Positions 8,312-17,246 of a stretch of DNA of 64,000 nucleotides are shown one piece after another. Source of the DNA: Aliihoeflea sp023389195. GTDB lineage: Bacteria > Pseudomonadota > Alphaproteobacteria > Rhizobiales > Rhizobiaceae. A program made the position numbers and the translations under genes. The DNA lies in assembly GCA_023389195.1 (NCBI GenBank), contig JAEWET010000003.1:1-64000 (forward strand), written 5' to 3'. The notes below the pieces were generated by a model. It made no database searches and was not told the DNA's origin. It was given only the letters and a program-made list of their open reading frames with translations. The first letter of the stretch is position 1; each line of letters opens with the position of its first letter.

Positions 8312-8340
8312 TTGACGACGCGGAAGGCCGGCCGTATAAG
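8312..8340 (+). promoter_or_regulatory. Sigma-70-type promoter of rplM-rpsI
   Basis: TTGACG (8312-8317) and TATAAG (8335-8340) are separated by exactly 17 bases, close to the vegetative consensus. Transcription would start near 8347, giving a leader of about 110 bases before rplM. Confidence 0.75.
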
Positions 8341-8346
8341 CCGATC

Positions 8347-8455
8347 CGAACGCGCCTCCATTTCCGGAGGCCGTTTTTTGTTGGTCCGCAAGGCGCCAAC
8401 ACAAGCAACAAGAAATGCCTTCCTTCGCGAAGGTTCGACAAGAAAGATCGAAACC
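8347..8455 (+). promoter_or_regulatory. Structured rplM leader with an early terminator-like hairpin
   Basis: The predicted leader begins with a 6-bp hairpin (8354-8359 with 8366-8371) followed by six T residues (8374-8379), the form of an intrinsic terminator. It is followed by a second hairpin GTTGG/CCAAC (8380-8400) and a 12-base palindrome CCTTCGCGAAGG (8422-8433). Ribosomal protein operons are often autoregulated through their leaders; that this one is, is inference. Confidence 0.5.
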
Positions 8456-8929
8456 ATGAAGACCTTTTCGCAGAAGCCTGCGGACGTGGTGAAGAAGTGG
8501 GTCGTGATCGACGCCGAGCACCTCGTCGTCGGCCGTCTGGCCTCCATCGTCGCCAATCGCCTGCGCGGCAAGCACAAGCCCACTTTCACGCCGCATGTCG
8601 ATGATGGCGACAACGTCATCATCATCAATGCCGACAAGGCCGTGTTCACCGGCAAGAAGTTCACCGACAAGGTGTACTACTGGCACACGGGCCACCCGGG
8701 CGGCATCAAGGAGCGCACTGCGCGCCAGATTCTCGAAGGCCGCTTTCCCGAGCGCGTCATCGAGAAGGCTGTCGAGCGCATGATCCCGCGCGGCCCGCTC
8801 GGCCGTCGCCAGATGAAGAATCTGCGCGTCTATGCCGGCTCCGAACACCCGCACACCGCCCAGACGCCCGAGACGCTCGACGTCGCCGGCCTGAACAAGA
8901 AGAACACGAGGCTCCAGACCAATGGCTGA
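8456..8929 (+). CDS. rplM: 50S ribosomal protein L13
   Basis: A 157-residue L13 protein of the large ribosomal subunit. Typical blocks are KKWVVIDAEHLVVGRLAS, YYWHTGHPGGIKERTA and MIPRGPLGRRQMKNLRVYAG. It is the first gene of the conserved L13-S9 operon and overlaps rpsI by 8 bp, so the S9 start codon lies within the last L13 codons and the two proteins are likely translationally coupled. Confidence 0.98.
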   Translation: MKTFSQKPADVVKKWVVIDAEHLVVGRLASIVANRLRGKHKPTFTPHVDDGDNVIIINADKAVFTGKKFTDKVYYWHTGHPGGIKERTARQILEGRFPERVIEKAVERMIPRGPLGRRQMKNLRVYAGSEHPHTAQTPETLDVAGLNKKNTRLQTNG

Positions 8930-9398
8930 ACTCAACTCCCTCCAGGACCTCGGCCAGGCGACCGGCGCGTCGGAGCAGGCTGCTCCGGTTCACGTCCAGA
9001 AGCTCGACAAGCAGGGCCGCGCCTATGCCACCGGCAAGCGCAAGGACGCCATCGCGCGCGTCTGGGTCAAGCCGGGCTCGGGCAAGATCATCGTCAACAA
9101 CAAGGAATTCGGCGCCTATTTCGCGCGCCCGGTCCTGCAGATGGTGCTCCAGCAGCCGATCGTCGCCGCTGACCGCAACGGCCAGTACGACGTCATCGCC
9201 ACCGTCGCCGGCGGCGGTCTGTCGGGCCAGGCCGGTGCCGTTCGCCACGGCATCTCCAAGGCGCTGACCTACTACGAGCCGGGCCTGCGCGCCGTGCTCA
9301 AGAAGGGCGGCTTCCTGACCCGCGATTCGCGTACCGTCGAGCGCAAGAAGTACGGCAAGGCGAAGGCCCGTCGTTCGTTCCAGTTCTCGAAGCGCTAA
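8922..9398 (+). CDS. rpsI: 30S ribosomal protein S9
   Basis: A 158-residue S9 protein. It has the N-terminal extension usual in alphaproteobacteria and the core ATGKRKDAIARVWVKPGSG. The C-terminal tail ends GKAKARRSFQFSKR, whose final Lys-Arg contacts P-site tRNA in known ribosome structures. It overlaps rplM and is followed at once by a strong intrinsic terminator. Confidence 0.98.
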   Translation: MAELNSLQDLGQATGASEQAAPVHVQKLDKQGRAYATGKRKDAIARVWVKPGSGKIIVNNKEFGAYFARPVLQMVLQQPIVAADRNGQYDVIATVAGGGLSGQAGAVRHGISKALTYYEPGLRAVLKKGGFLTRDSRTVERKKYGKAKARRSFQFSKR

Positions 9399-9419
9399 GC
9401 GTTTCGCATCGGAACCACG

Positions 9420-9448
9420 AAAAAGCGGGTCTTCGGGTCCGCTTTTTT
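9420..9448 (+). terminator. Rho-independent terminator of rplM-rpsI
   Basis: AAAAGCGG (9421-9428) pairs with CCGCTTTT (9439-9446), extended by A9420 with T9447, around a 10-base loop, and runs into a T tract to 9448. It lies 21 bases after the rpsI stop. Confidence 0.88.
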
Positions 9449-9493
9449 CGTTTCACATATGTGCTATGTGCCATGGTCTCGAAGGAGCCATCC

Positions 9494-10450
9494 ATGCCCG
9501 CAAAGACGATCGACAACGCATTCACATCGCGCCAACTCACCGGGGCGGCGAGCGATCCGACGCATGCGGGTGCGCTGTCGTTCATGCGGCGTCGATATAC
9601 GAAGTCGCTCGAGGGCGCGGATGTGGTCGTCTGGGGCATTCCGTTCGATGCGGCCGTTTCCAACAGGCCGGGTGCACGGTTCGGGCCGCAGGCGATCCGG
9701 CGCGCGTCGGCGATCTTCGACAATGATCCGCAATATCCGTTCGATGCCGACCTCTTCGAAGATCTCGCCGTCATCGACTATGGCGACTGCCTGCTCGACT
9801 ACGGCAATCATCAGGAGACGCCGGCGACGATTGAACGCGAGGCTGCCAAGCTGGTCAATTCGGGCGCGTTCGTGGTGTCGATGGGCGGCGATCATTTCGT
9901 CACCTGGCCGATCCTCAAGGCGCATGCCGCCAAGTATGGCCCGCTGGCGATGATCCAGTTCGACGCGCATCAGGACACCTGGTTCGACGACGGCAAGCGG
10001 ATCGACCACGGCTCGTTCGTCGGCCGCGCGGTGCGCGATGGCGTGATCGACGCATCGCGCTCGATCCAGGTCGGCATCCGCACCCACGCGCCGGACGATT
10101 GCGGCATCCAGATGCTCTACGGCTACGATGTCGAGGAGATGCGGGCCGACGAGATCGTGGCCGCGATCAAGGCGCGGGTGGGCGACGCCAAGGCCTACGT
10201 CACCTTCGACATCGACTGCCTAGACCCGGCCTTTGCGCCCGGAACCGGCACACCGGTCGCCGGTGGCCCCTCCTCCGCCAAGATGCTGTCGGTGCTGCGC
10301 AAGCTCGGCTCGCTCGACATCGTCGGGGCCGACATCGTCGAGGTCGCGCCTGCCTATGACCATGCCGACATCACGGCGATTGCGGGCGCGTCCGTCGCGA
10401 TGCACTATATCGGGCTCCTGGCGGAGCGACGATCGCGGCTGGCAAAGTGA
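9494..10450 (+). CDS. speB: Agmatinase (ureohydrolase family)
   Basis: A 318-residue ureohydrolase, most like agmatinase, which converts agmatine to putrescine and urea. Metal-binding motifs are SMGGDHF, FDAHQDT and DIDCLDP, the three signatures that hold the binuclear manganese centre. FAPGTGTPVAGG follows the last motif, as in agmatinases. The glutamine in DAHQD replaces the more usual Thr or Ser but is not a metal ligand. AAGGAG lies 6 bases before ATG 9494, which rules out the start 11 codons upstream. It sits between rpsI and argC, so a link to arginine-derived metabolism is plausible. Confidence 0.9.
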   Translation: MPAKTIDNAFTSRQLTGAASDPTHAGALSFMRRRYTKSLEGADVVVWGIPFDAAVSNRPGARFGPQAIRRASAIFDNDPQYPFDADLFEDLAVIDYGDCLLDYGNHQETPATIEREAAKLVNSGAFVVSMGGDHFVTWPILKAHAAKYGPLAMIQFDAHQDTWFDDGKRIDHGSFVGRAVRDGVIDASRSIQVGIRTHAPDDCGIQMLYGYDVEEMRADEIVAAIKARVGDAKAYVTFDIDCLDPAFAPGTGTPVAGGPSSAKMLSVLRKLGSLDIVGADIVEVAPAYDHADITAIAGASVAMHYIGLLAERRSRLAK

Positions 10451-10523
10451 ATCAAGCGGCTGACGGATCGAATCCGGAAGCCGGCCCAAGCGATTGTTTC
10501 AAAACGAATTCGAAGTGACGAGC

Positions 10524-11465
10524 ATGAAACCGAAAATCTTCATCGACGGCGAACACGGCACGACCGGCCTCCAGATCCGCACGCGGCTTTCGGGGCGCGA
10601 CGATCTCGACATGCTGTCGATCCCAGAGGCCGAGCGGCGCAACGATAGTCTGCGCGAGGAGATGCTGAAGGCGGCCGACGTCGCGATCCTGTGCCTGCCC
10701 GACGATGCAGCGAAGCAGGCCGTCGCGATGCTCGAAGGCACGAATTCGACCCGCATCATCGACACGTCGACGGCGCACCGCATCCATCCCGACTGGGCCT
10801 ATGGCTTTGCCGAACTCGACGAGGACCAGGCCGAGAAGATCGCCGCCGCGCGGCTGGTCGCCAATCCGGGCTGCTATCCGACCGGGGCGATCGGTCTCAT
10901 CCGGCCACTGGTCAAGGCGGGCATCCTGCCGGCGGACTATCCGGTCAGCGTCAATGCGATCTCCGGCTATACGGGCGGCGGCAAGCAGATGATCGCGCAG
11001 ATGGAGAACGCGGACGCGCCGGACCACATCGCCGCGCCGCACTTCCTCTACGGCCTCACGCTCGCGCACAAGCACGTGCCGGAGATGATGCAGCATGGGC
11101 TGCTCGACCGCCGGCCGATCTTCTCCCCGAGCGTCGGCCGCTTTGCGCAGGGAATGATCGTACAGGTGCCGTTGCACACGGCCAACCTTAACGGCGCGGC
11201 GAGCGTGGGCGACGTTCACGCCGCACTTGCCGCGCATTATGCCAGCCAGGACGTGGTCGAAGTCGTGCCGCTTGAAGCAAGCGCAAAGCTCGCGCGGATC
11301 GACCCGACCGAACTCAACGACACCAACCGGATGAAGCTGTTCGTATTCGGCAACGACGCTGCTGGTCAGGTCAATCTCGTCGCCGTGCTCGACAATCTGG
11401 GCAAGGGCGCATCGGGCGCCGCCGTCCAGAACATGGATCTGATGCTGTCGAAGCGCGCCGCCTGA
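10524..11465 (+). CDS. argC: N-acetyl-gamma-glutamyl-phosphate reductase
   Basis: A 313-residue short-type (AGPR type 2) ArgC, the NADPH-dependent third step of arginine biosynthesis in the cytoplasm. The active-site cysteine is Cys117 in NPGCYPTG. The N-terminal phosphate-binding loop is IDGEHGTTGLQ, and GYTGGGK follows the catalytic region. The start is set at MKPKIFIDGE because homologs begin there; an upstream in-frame start would add ten unrelated residues. It converges on ctaA with only 6 bp between stops. Confidence 0.95.
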   Translation: MKPKIFIDGEHGTTGLQIRTRLSGRDDLDMLSIPEAERRNDSLREEMLKAADVAILCLPDDAAKQAVAMLEGTNSTRIIDTSTAHRIHPDWAYGFAELDEDQAEKIAAARLVANPGCYPTGAIGLIRPLVKAGILPADYPVSVNAISGYTGGGKQMIAQMENADAPDHIAAPHFLYGLTLAHKHVPEMMQHGLLDRRPIFSPSVGRFAQGMIVQVPLHTANLNGAASVGDVHAALAAHYASQDVVEVVPLEASAKLARIDPTELNDTNRMKLFVFGNDAAGQVNLVAVLDNLGKGASGAAVQNMDLMLSKRAA

Positions 11466-11471
11466 CGCCTG

Positions 11472-12569
11472 TCAGCGGGTGTATCCGGCCGCAGCCTGCG
11501 ACGGATACGCCCCCTTCGTGCCGCGCCAATGCGCGGCAGCGAAGCCAAGGACGACGATCGCGAAGGCGTGGTGCGCCAGCGCCCAGCCGAGCGGCACGAC
11601 CAGAACAAGCGTCGTGATCCCGATCAGCGCCTGCGCGACGATCATTGCCAGCAACACGACAGAACGGCGCGAATGTGTCGTCGAAGGTGAACCGCGCCAA
11701 GCTGAAAAGACGTGCCAGACCGCCGCCGCAAGCAGCACATATGCGCCCATGCGGTGGACGAACTGCACGGTCTTCGGGTTCTCGAAGAAATTGCGCCAGA
11801 CGGGCTCGGCGACCAGCAGGCCACCGGGCCAGAACTGCCCGTCCATCAGCGGCCAGGTGTTGAACGTCAGGCCGGCATGAAGGCCGGCGACGAGCGCGCC
11901 GAGATAAATCTGGAACAGGACGAGGACCAGCAGCCATCCTGACTGACTGCGGGTGCGATCGGGCGCGGGGCCGGCCGAATGCGGCGCGAGGCCGCGCGCG
12001 ATCACCATCGTCGCGGTGAAGATGAGGCAGGCCAGCATCAGATGCGTTGCGAGCCGGTACTGGCTGACGCTGACGCGTTCGGAGAGGCCGGACGCCACCA
12101 TCCACCAGCCGATGAAGCCCTGCAGGCCGCCCAGCGCCAGCAGGCCGAGCAGCTTGGGTTTCAGGTGCCGCTCCAGCCGCCCGGTCAGCCAGAAGAAGGC
12201 GAGCGGGACGGCGACGAGGAAGCCGACGCCGCGCGCAAGCAGGCGGTGCGCCCATTCCCACCAGAAGATCGTCTTGAACTCGTCGAGGCTCATGCCCCGG
12301 TTGATCTGCTGGTATTGCGGAATCTGGCGATACTTTTCCAGTTCCTCCTGCCATTGCGCCTCGCCGATCGGCGGGATGACGCCGTGGATCGGCTTCCATT
12401 CGGTGATCGACAGGCCGGAGCCGGTCAGCCGCGTCGCGCCGCCGACGACGAACAGCGCGAAAAGAACGAGGAGGACGAGGTAGAGCCAGATGCGGACAAG
12501 GCGCCGGTTGCGTGCCTCGCGGGCACGGGCGTCAAAGGGAAGGCTGTCGATTGCTGCCGACGCGGCCAT
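11472..12569 (-). CDS. ctaA: Heme A synthase
   Basis: A 365-residue inner-membrane protein with eight predicted helices that oxidises the C8 methyl of heme O to make heme A for cytochrome aa3 oxidase. Conserved histidine contexts are visible: WWEWAHR, ATHLMLA, VHRMGAY and LAHHAF, two in each half as expected for the duplicated four-helix architecture. No cytochrome oxidase gene is adjacent. The placement next to argC and a DUF2842 gene is common in Rhizobiales. Confidence 0.95.
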   Translation of the reverse strand: MAASAAIDSLPFDARAREARNRRLVRIWLYLVLLVLFALFVVGGATRLTGSGLSITEWKPIHGVIPPIGEAQWQEELEKYRQIPQYQQINRGMSLDEFKTIFWWEWAHRLLARGVGFLVAVPLAFFWLTGRLERHLKPKLLGLLALGGLQGFIGWWMVASGLSERVSVSQYRLATHLMLACLIFTATMVIARGLAPHSAGPAPDRTRSQSGWLLVLVLFQIYLGALVAGLHAGLTFNTWPLMDGQFWPGGLLVAEPVWRNFFENPKTVQFVHRMGAYVLLAAAVWHVFSAWRGSPSTTHSRRSVVLLAMIVAQALIGITTLVLVVPLGWALAHHAFAIVVLGFAAAHWRGTKGAYPSQAAAGYTR

Positions 12570-12708
12570 CGCGTGGTCCTTAGGTGATTGGCGTGGCGGA
12601 GAAGTGCCGCATCGGCCTCGTCAATTCAAGCGCCTGCCCCGCGCGACATGCCGTCGCGTTTGCCTTGGATGCATGTCTGGACTAAACGATGGCGCAGAAG
12701 GAAAAGCC

Positions 12709-12936
12709 ATGCCCGTTCGCCTCAAGAAGCTCATCGGAACCGTTCTTCTGGTCCTGCTCGTCGCCGTCTACGCGATCGTGGCGACGATCATCGCCGTGGC
12801 GCAACTCGCCGAATCCAGCGTCTGGGTCCACCTCGCCTATTTCTTCCTGACGGGATTCCTGTGGGTCATCCCGGCCATGTTCATCGTCTCATGGATGGCA
12901 AAGCCGTCGAAGCGCGACCTCGCACGCAATCTATAG
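12709..12936 (+). CDS. DUF2842 small membrane protein
   Basis: A 75-residue protein with two hydrophobic helices (about 8-31 and 41-62) and a basic C-terminal tail KPSKRDLARNL. The pattern is that of the DUF2842 family of alphaproteobacteria, whose function is unknown. AGAAGG lies about 8 bases before ATG 12709. Its last 6 bp overlap the 3' end of the convergent deacetylase gene. It is divergent from ctaA. Confidence 0.8.
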   Translation: MPVRLKKLIGTVLLVLLVAVYAIVATIIAVAQLAESSVWVHLAYFFLTGFLWVIPAMFIVSWMAKPSKRDLARNL

Positions 12937-13965
12937 CGTCACCACGCGCCGCCGGGAGTTGGCGAAAGTGGTGATGCCGGTCAGCATCGTGCGCAGATGG
13001 CCGACATCCTGGTAGCGCCCGTTGAGCGAGATGCGCGGCAGCGCGTGAAGATGGTCGCGGTGTTCGGGGTGAAGCGTGCCGTGCCGCGTCGTCACAGCGG
13101 AAACGAAACCCGCCTCCTTCGCCAGCCTGATCTCCCGCGCGCCAACCGCCTGCTGATGCCCGTAGGGATAGGCGAAATGGCGCGGCCGGATGCCGGTTTT
13201 CTCAGTGATCACGTCGGCCGAACCGCGCATTTCGATGAGCGCGCGTTCTTCGTCGAGCCGCGCGAGATTGGAGTGCTGGATCGTGTGTGCGCCGATCGTG
13301 CCGAGCCGCTGACGCGTGATGGCAGCGATATCGTCCCACGTCATGAACGGGCTCGTCGACACCTCACGGCCACCCATTTCGTCGAGAATGGCCTGGCGCT
13401 GGGTTTCGGAGACCCGCGTCGCCATCAGGCCCGAAAGATGTCGGGCGGTCGCCAGTTTCTCGACCGGCGACGACGTCGCGCAGATGGAATCGTCAAGCGG
13501 AGACGGCATCGCGACCTCGTCGCGCATCAAGGCCAGTTGCTCCACCACTTCCCACCAGGGCTGGACCGACCCGTCGATGAGACCGGGCGCGACGAAGATG
13601 GTGAAAGGCGCGTCGTGGTGCTCGAAGATCGGCAGCGCTTCGGTGAAGTTGTCGAGATAGGCATCGTCGAGCGTGATCGTGGCGACCTTGGCGCGGCTCC
13701 CGGTTCCGAGGTGATCGACCATTTCGTCGATTGACACGAACGCGAATCCGCTCCGCTTCATGTCCGAGATCGCGCGATCGAGGAAGTCGGGGGTCACCGA
13801 CAGATGATCGTTCAGCCCCAGCCCCTCGCGGGGCGTCGCAGTCACGCTGTGGAGCATCAGGATAGCGCCTAGTCCGGACAGATGCGGCTGCGCCATTCGG
13901 GCGATTCCCGACCATCGCGATGCGTTCAGCACGAATCTGCGAAGGCGTTCCTGATTGTCGGTCAT
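12931..13965 (-). CDS. Polysaccharide deacetylase family protein (CE4/NodB domain)
   Basis: A 344-residue protein with a NodB-type deacetylase fold. The catalytic region begins with ITLDDAYLDN (Asp-Asp motif near residue 97) and the metal-binding histidines are in GAHTIQHSNL (near 225). FAYPYG is the usual third motif. No signal peptide is evident, so it may act on the cytoplasmic side or on lipid-linked intermediates. The next genes encode polysaccharide assembly proteins. This role parallels HfsH of the Caulobacter holdfast, a CE4 enzyme; the parallel is inference. Confidence 0.88.
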   Translation of the reverse strand: MTDNQERLRRFVLNASRWSGIARMAQPHLSGLGAILMLHSVTATPREGLGLNDHLSVTPDFLDRAISDMKRSGFAFVSIDEMVDHLGTGSRAKVATITLDDAYLDNFTEALPIFEHHDAPFTIFVAPGLIDGSVQPWWEVVEQLALMRDEVAMPSPLDDSICATSSPVEKLATARHLSGLMATRVSETQRQAILDEMGGREVSTSPFMTWDDIAAITRQRLGTIGAHTIQHSNLARLDEERALIEMRGSADVITEKTGIRPRHFAYPYGHQQAVGAREIRLAKEAGFVSAVTTRHGTLHPEHRDHLHALPRISLNGRYQDVGHLRTMLTGITTFANSRRRVVTL

Positions 13966-14042
13966 TTCGAAACCTTTGTGCCCTAACCTCCTCCGCCGAT
14001 AGCAGAGACACGCTGAACACCATATGGGCGAAGAGTTGAGGC

Positions 14043-15182
14043 ATGGTTGACGCTCTGGAAACGGCCGACGGGGCGCGCGCCGGGCTTGCCATCACCGTGG
14101 AAGCGGCGGGGCCGCAGGCGCTCCGGCGCTACCGCGACTTTGCCGGGCCGCGTGCGAAAGGCGCGGCTCAGCATCCGCTCTGGTTTGAGAAATGGCTCGA
14201 AACGACCGGCGAGCGCGGATGGATCGTCTGGGTCGCGGACGGAACAAACACGCTTGCCGCGCTGCCGCTGGTCGAAACACGCATTTCCGGGCTGCCCGCG
14301 CTCGCCTTTGCCGGCGGCGCCCATGCCAACGGAAATTTCTGCCCCGCAACCCATTCCGGCACGGCGGTTTGCATGGCGGCGCTCAAGGCCGCGATACGCC
14401 AAGCCCTTCCGCATGTCGCCCTTTTGTCGCTCGAACGCCAGCATCGAACCCTCGACGCGCAGACGAACGTCCTCGCGGCCATGGCAACGCGAACCAGCCC
14501 CAACATCGCCCTTGCTTCAAGCCTCGACGGCGGTTTTGCCGGCCTCTTGTCGCGCACCAACGGCAAGAAGAAATCGAAGAAGCGCCGCGCCCAGTGGCGA
14601 CGCTTCGAGGATGCCGGCGGCAGCGCGGTGGTGAAGCCCGCAACGACCGCCGAAATCGACGCGATTCTCGACGCGTTTTTCCGATTGAAGGCTGCCCGGT
14701 TCGAAAAGGCGGGTATTGCGGACGCCTTCGGCGATCCGCAGATTCGCGAATTCTGGCGGGCGCTTCTCGACGGCAGCCGCGACGAGGCAGACGTGCCGTT
14801 TTCGATCGAAGCGCTCGTCGTCGGCGGCAAGCCGAGGGCGATCACCGGTTCGACGCACCTTCGCGATCGAACGGTGTGCGAATTCGGCGCCATCGAGGAC
14901 GGCGACCTGGCATCGATCAGCCCGGGCGAATATCTGGCCTATTCCAATCTGGAAGAGGCCTGCGCGAAAGGTCTGCCGCTCTACGATTTCAGCGTGGGCG
15001 ACGAGGCCTACAAGCGCTCCTGGTGCGATATAGAGATTTCCCATTTCGACATCGTCGTTCCGCTGACGCCGGCGGCCCGCCTTGCCGTTCTCGGCTTCGA
15101 CGTGATTGCCGGCGCCAAGAAGCGGATCAAGGCCAGCCCGCAGCTTTGGGCCTTGGCGAAAGCGGTGCGTCGCCTCAGGTGA
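14043..15182 (+). CDS. GNAT/FemAB-like N-acyltransferase (Acetyltransf_6, BioF2-like)
   Basis: A 379-residue protein related to CelD/BioF2-like acyltransferases with tandem GNAT folds. Diagnostic segments are HPLWFEKWLET (about 43-53), a very basic patch GKKKSKKRRAQWRR near 175-188, and the C-terminal YLAYSNLEEACAKGLPLYDFSVGDEAYKRSW region. Proteins of this family occur in exopolysaccharide loci and probably acylate amino sugars. It lies between a CE4 deacetylase and a Wzz-type gene. An analogy to the Caulobacter holdfast protein HfsK is suggested by context only. Its stop abuts the Wzz gene stop. Confidence 0.82.
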   Translation: MVDALETADGARAGLAITVEAAGPQALRRYRDFAGPRAKGAAQHPLWFEKWLETTGERGWIVWVADGTNTLAALPLVETRISGLPALAFAGGAHANGNFCPATHSGTAVCMAALKAAIRQALPHVALLSLERQHRTLDAQTNVLAAMATRTSPNIALASSLDGGFAGLLSRTNGKKKSKKRRAQWRRFEDAGGSAVVKPATTAEIDAILDAFFRLKAARFEKAGIADAFGDPQIREFWRALLDGSRDEADVPFSIEALVVGGKPRAITGSTHLRDRTVCEFGAIEDGDLASISPGEYLAYSNLEEACAKGLPLYDFSVGDEAYKRSWCDIEISHFDIVVPLTPAARLAVLGFDVIAGAKKRIKASPQLWALAKAVRRLR

Positions 15183-17246
15183 TCAGGCGACCGTCCGCGC
15201 CTCGTCTTGTGCCTGCGGGGCCGGAGCGACGACGCGGGCGGCCTCTCCATAACCTGCTGCGAACAGGCTTTCGGACGCCGCCAGCACGCGGGCGTCCGCC
15301 GCATCGATAACGCCGATCATGATCTCGCTCGTGTCCCCCGCGACCCGGCGAAGGCCTTCGCTTTCGGTCGGTCCGCACTCGACGACGACGATGTCATAGG
15401 CCGTCGTCAGCGACGTCAGAATGATCGGCAGGCGGTCTGCGGCGCGCATGGCGCGACGCGGTTCGGCCGTGCCGACGGGAATGACGTGCGCGTCGGAGTA
15501 AAGATCGCCGTGGATCGTCTCGGTGAACTGGGCTTCGGCGACCAGGAGGTTGGTGATGCCCGTATAGGTGCGGCTTTCCAGCATGTGGCTCGACGGCGTT
15601 CCGGTGAAGGTGAGGTCGAGATAGAGGACGCGCATTCCCGCATCGGCCAGCTCGCGAGCGACCATGACGGAGGCCGTCGAGGCCTCCTCGCCCTCCGGCG
15701 ATACGAATATGGCACGTGCGACGCCGGCGGCGATCAACCGTTCGGCAGCCGTCTCGACGGAGACGTCGAGTGGCAGCGGACCAGCGGCATGCGAAACAGC
15801 GGCGGCTTCGGCGGATGCAGCGGCGGGCATGACGAGATGGGGAACCGGATGGACGCGCGTGCCGCCCGCCGCAGGGCGCATCGCCCGACCGCTGAACAGT
15901 TCGCCAAGGAGCGTGCCGACGATCATCAGCAGAAGCGAGCCCATGAAAGCGGCGCCGAGGATCGGGCCGTATTTCGGATAGTAGGAATCCACCGGCGGCG
16001 TGGCGCGAGCGAAAATGCGCGCGTCGACCGGCAGATAGTTGCGGTCGCCGCGTGCGCTCGCCTCGCGGAAACGGGTAAGGTAGGATTCGAGAAGTTCGCG
16101 CTGCGCCGTCGCCTCGCGCTCGAGCGCGCGCAGTTCGACCTCTTCCGTGCCGGCGGCAGCCGAAGTCGATTTCAACGCGTCCAGATCCTGCTGCAGGCGC
16201 TCTTCGCTGCGCTGAGCCGCACGGGACTCGTTCTCGAGGCTCTGCAGCACCGTGCGCGCTTCCTGGCGGATGCGCGTCGACAGGTCGGCCAGTTGCGAGC
16301 GCAGGCCGCGAAGGCGCGGATGGTTGTCGAGAAGCGTCGTCGACAGATCGGCGATCTCCGCGTTCAACTGCACCTCGCGCTCGCGCAGACGCTGGACGAC
16401 CGGCGAGGCGAGAACTTCCGGCACCGCATCGAGCGACGCGCCGGTCTCGATCGCCTGGCGGACGCCTTCGGCCCGCGCCTCGGCCGCCGAGCGGCTGGCG
16501 CGCACGCGCGACAGTTCGGATGAAAGTTCGGAGAGTTGCTGGCTTGCCAGCGTCGAATTGTTCTGGCCGACGAGAAGCCCCGAACGGGCACGGAACGCAG
16601 CCACATTCGCTTCCGCCTCGCGGACCCGCTGGCGCAGATCGGCGATCTCCGGCGCGAGCCAGCCGGTCGCATCCTCGTTGGAAAGCAGCTTTGCGGCGCG
16701 CTGTTCGTCGAGATAGGCGTCGGCGATCGCGTTCGGAACGGCGGCGGCCAGTTCGCGATCCTCGGACGAGAAGCGCACAACGATGACGCGGGAGTTTTCG
16801 ACGCGATAGACGGAGAGCTTTTCGCGCATGATGTCGATGGTCGTCTGCGCGCGCAGCAATTCGTCCGAGCCGCCGAGGCCGAACGAGGCGAGCATGCCCC
16901 CGCCCTGAAACTCCCCGCGCTCGGCGAGCTGCAATTCGGCGGCGACGCGGCGCAGGATGTCGCTCGAGGCGATCACTTCGACCTGGCTTGCAACGCCCTC
17001 ATCGTCGAGGATAGGCCGATCGCCCTCGCCCGCTCCCGACATGCGCGTATAGGCGGATTCGCGGGCTTCGATCAGAATGCGCGTTTCGGCACGGTAGAGC
17101 GGCGTTGCGAAATAGGCGAGCAGGAAGGCGGCGATGGTGACGACCAGCACGACCGTCAGGATAGGCTTCCACCTGTCGCGCACACTCAAGGCGAGACGGC
17201 GAAGGTCGATATCGACGTCGTTGCCACCCACTTGCATTCCGCTCAT
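15183..17246 (-). CDS. Wzz-type polysaccharide co-polymerase with degenerate tyrosine-kinase-like C-terminus
   Basis: A 687-residue inner-membrane protein. A Wzz domain starts near residue 12, with a first helix at about 28-47 followed by TPLYRAETRILIEARE. A long coiled-coil periplasmic part carries the GNVR-type segment, and the second helix is near 415-445. The C-terminal cytoplasmic domain (about 511-670) has the shape of a BY-kinase P-loop domain, but Walker A is reduced to SPEGEEAST (no Gly-Lys-Thr/Ser), Walker A' to LYLDLTF and Walker B to VVVECGP, and there is no tyrosine cluster at the tail. It probably controls chain length or export without kinase activity. ATG 17246 is preferred, with GGAG 10 bases upstream. 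Confidence 0.88.
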   Translation of the reverse strand: MSGMQVGGNDVDIDLRRLALSVRDRWKPILTVVLVVTIAAFLLAYFATPLYRAETRILIEARESAYTRMSGAGEGDRPILDDEGVASQVEVIASSDILRRVAAELQLAERGEFQGGGMLASFGLGGSDELLRAQTTIDIMREKLSVYRVENSRVIVVRFSSEDRELAAAVPNAIADAYLDEQRAAKLLSNEDATGWLAPEIADLRQRVREAEANVAAFRARSGLLVGQNNSTLASQQLSELSSELSRVRASRSAAEARAEGVRQAIETGASLDAVPEVLASPVVQRLREREVQLNAEIADLSTTLLDNHPRLRGLRSQLADLSTRIRQEARTVLQSLENESRAAQRSEERLQQDLDALKSTSAAAGTEEVELRALEREATAQRELLESYLTRFREASARGDRNYLPVDARIFARATPPVDSYYPKYGPILGAAFMGSLLLMIVGTLLGELFSGRAMRPAAGGTRVHPVPHLVMPAAASAEAAAVSHAAGPLPLDVSVETAAERLIAAGVARAIFVSPEGEEASTASVMVARELADAGMRVLYLDLTFTGTPSSHMLESRTYTGITNLLVAEAQFTETIHGDLYSDAHVIPVGTAEPRRAMRAADRLPIILTSLTTAYDIVVVECGPTESEGLRRVAGDTSEIMIGVIDAADARVLAASESLFAAGYGEAARVVAPAPQAQDEARTVA

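Noticed and set aside
15183..17246. Active tyrosine autokinase (Wzc/ExoP)
   Set aside because: Walker A lysine and the terminal tyrosine cluster are missing, so only the co-polymerase role is called.
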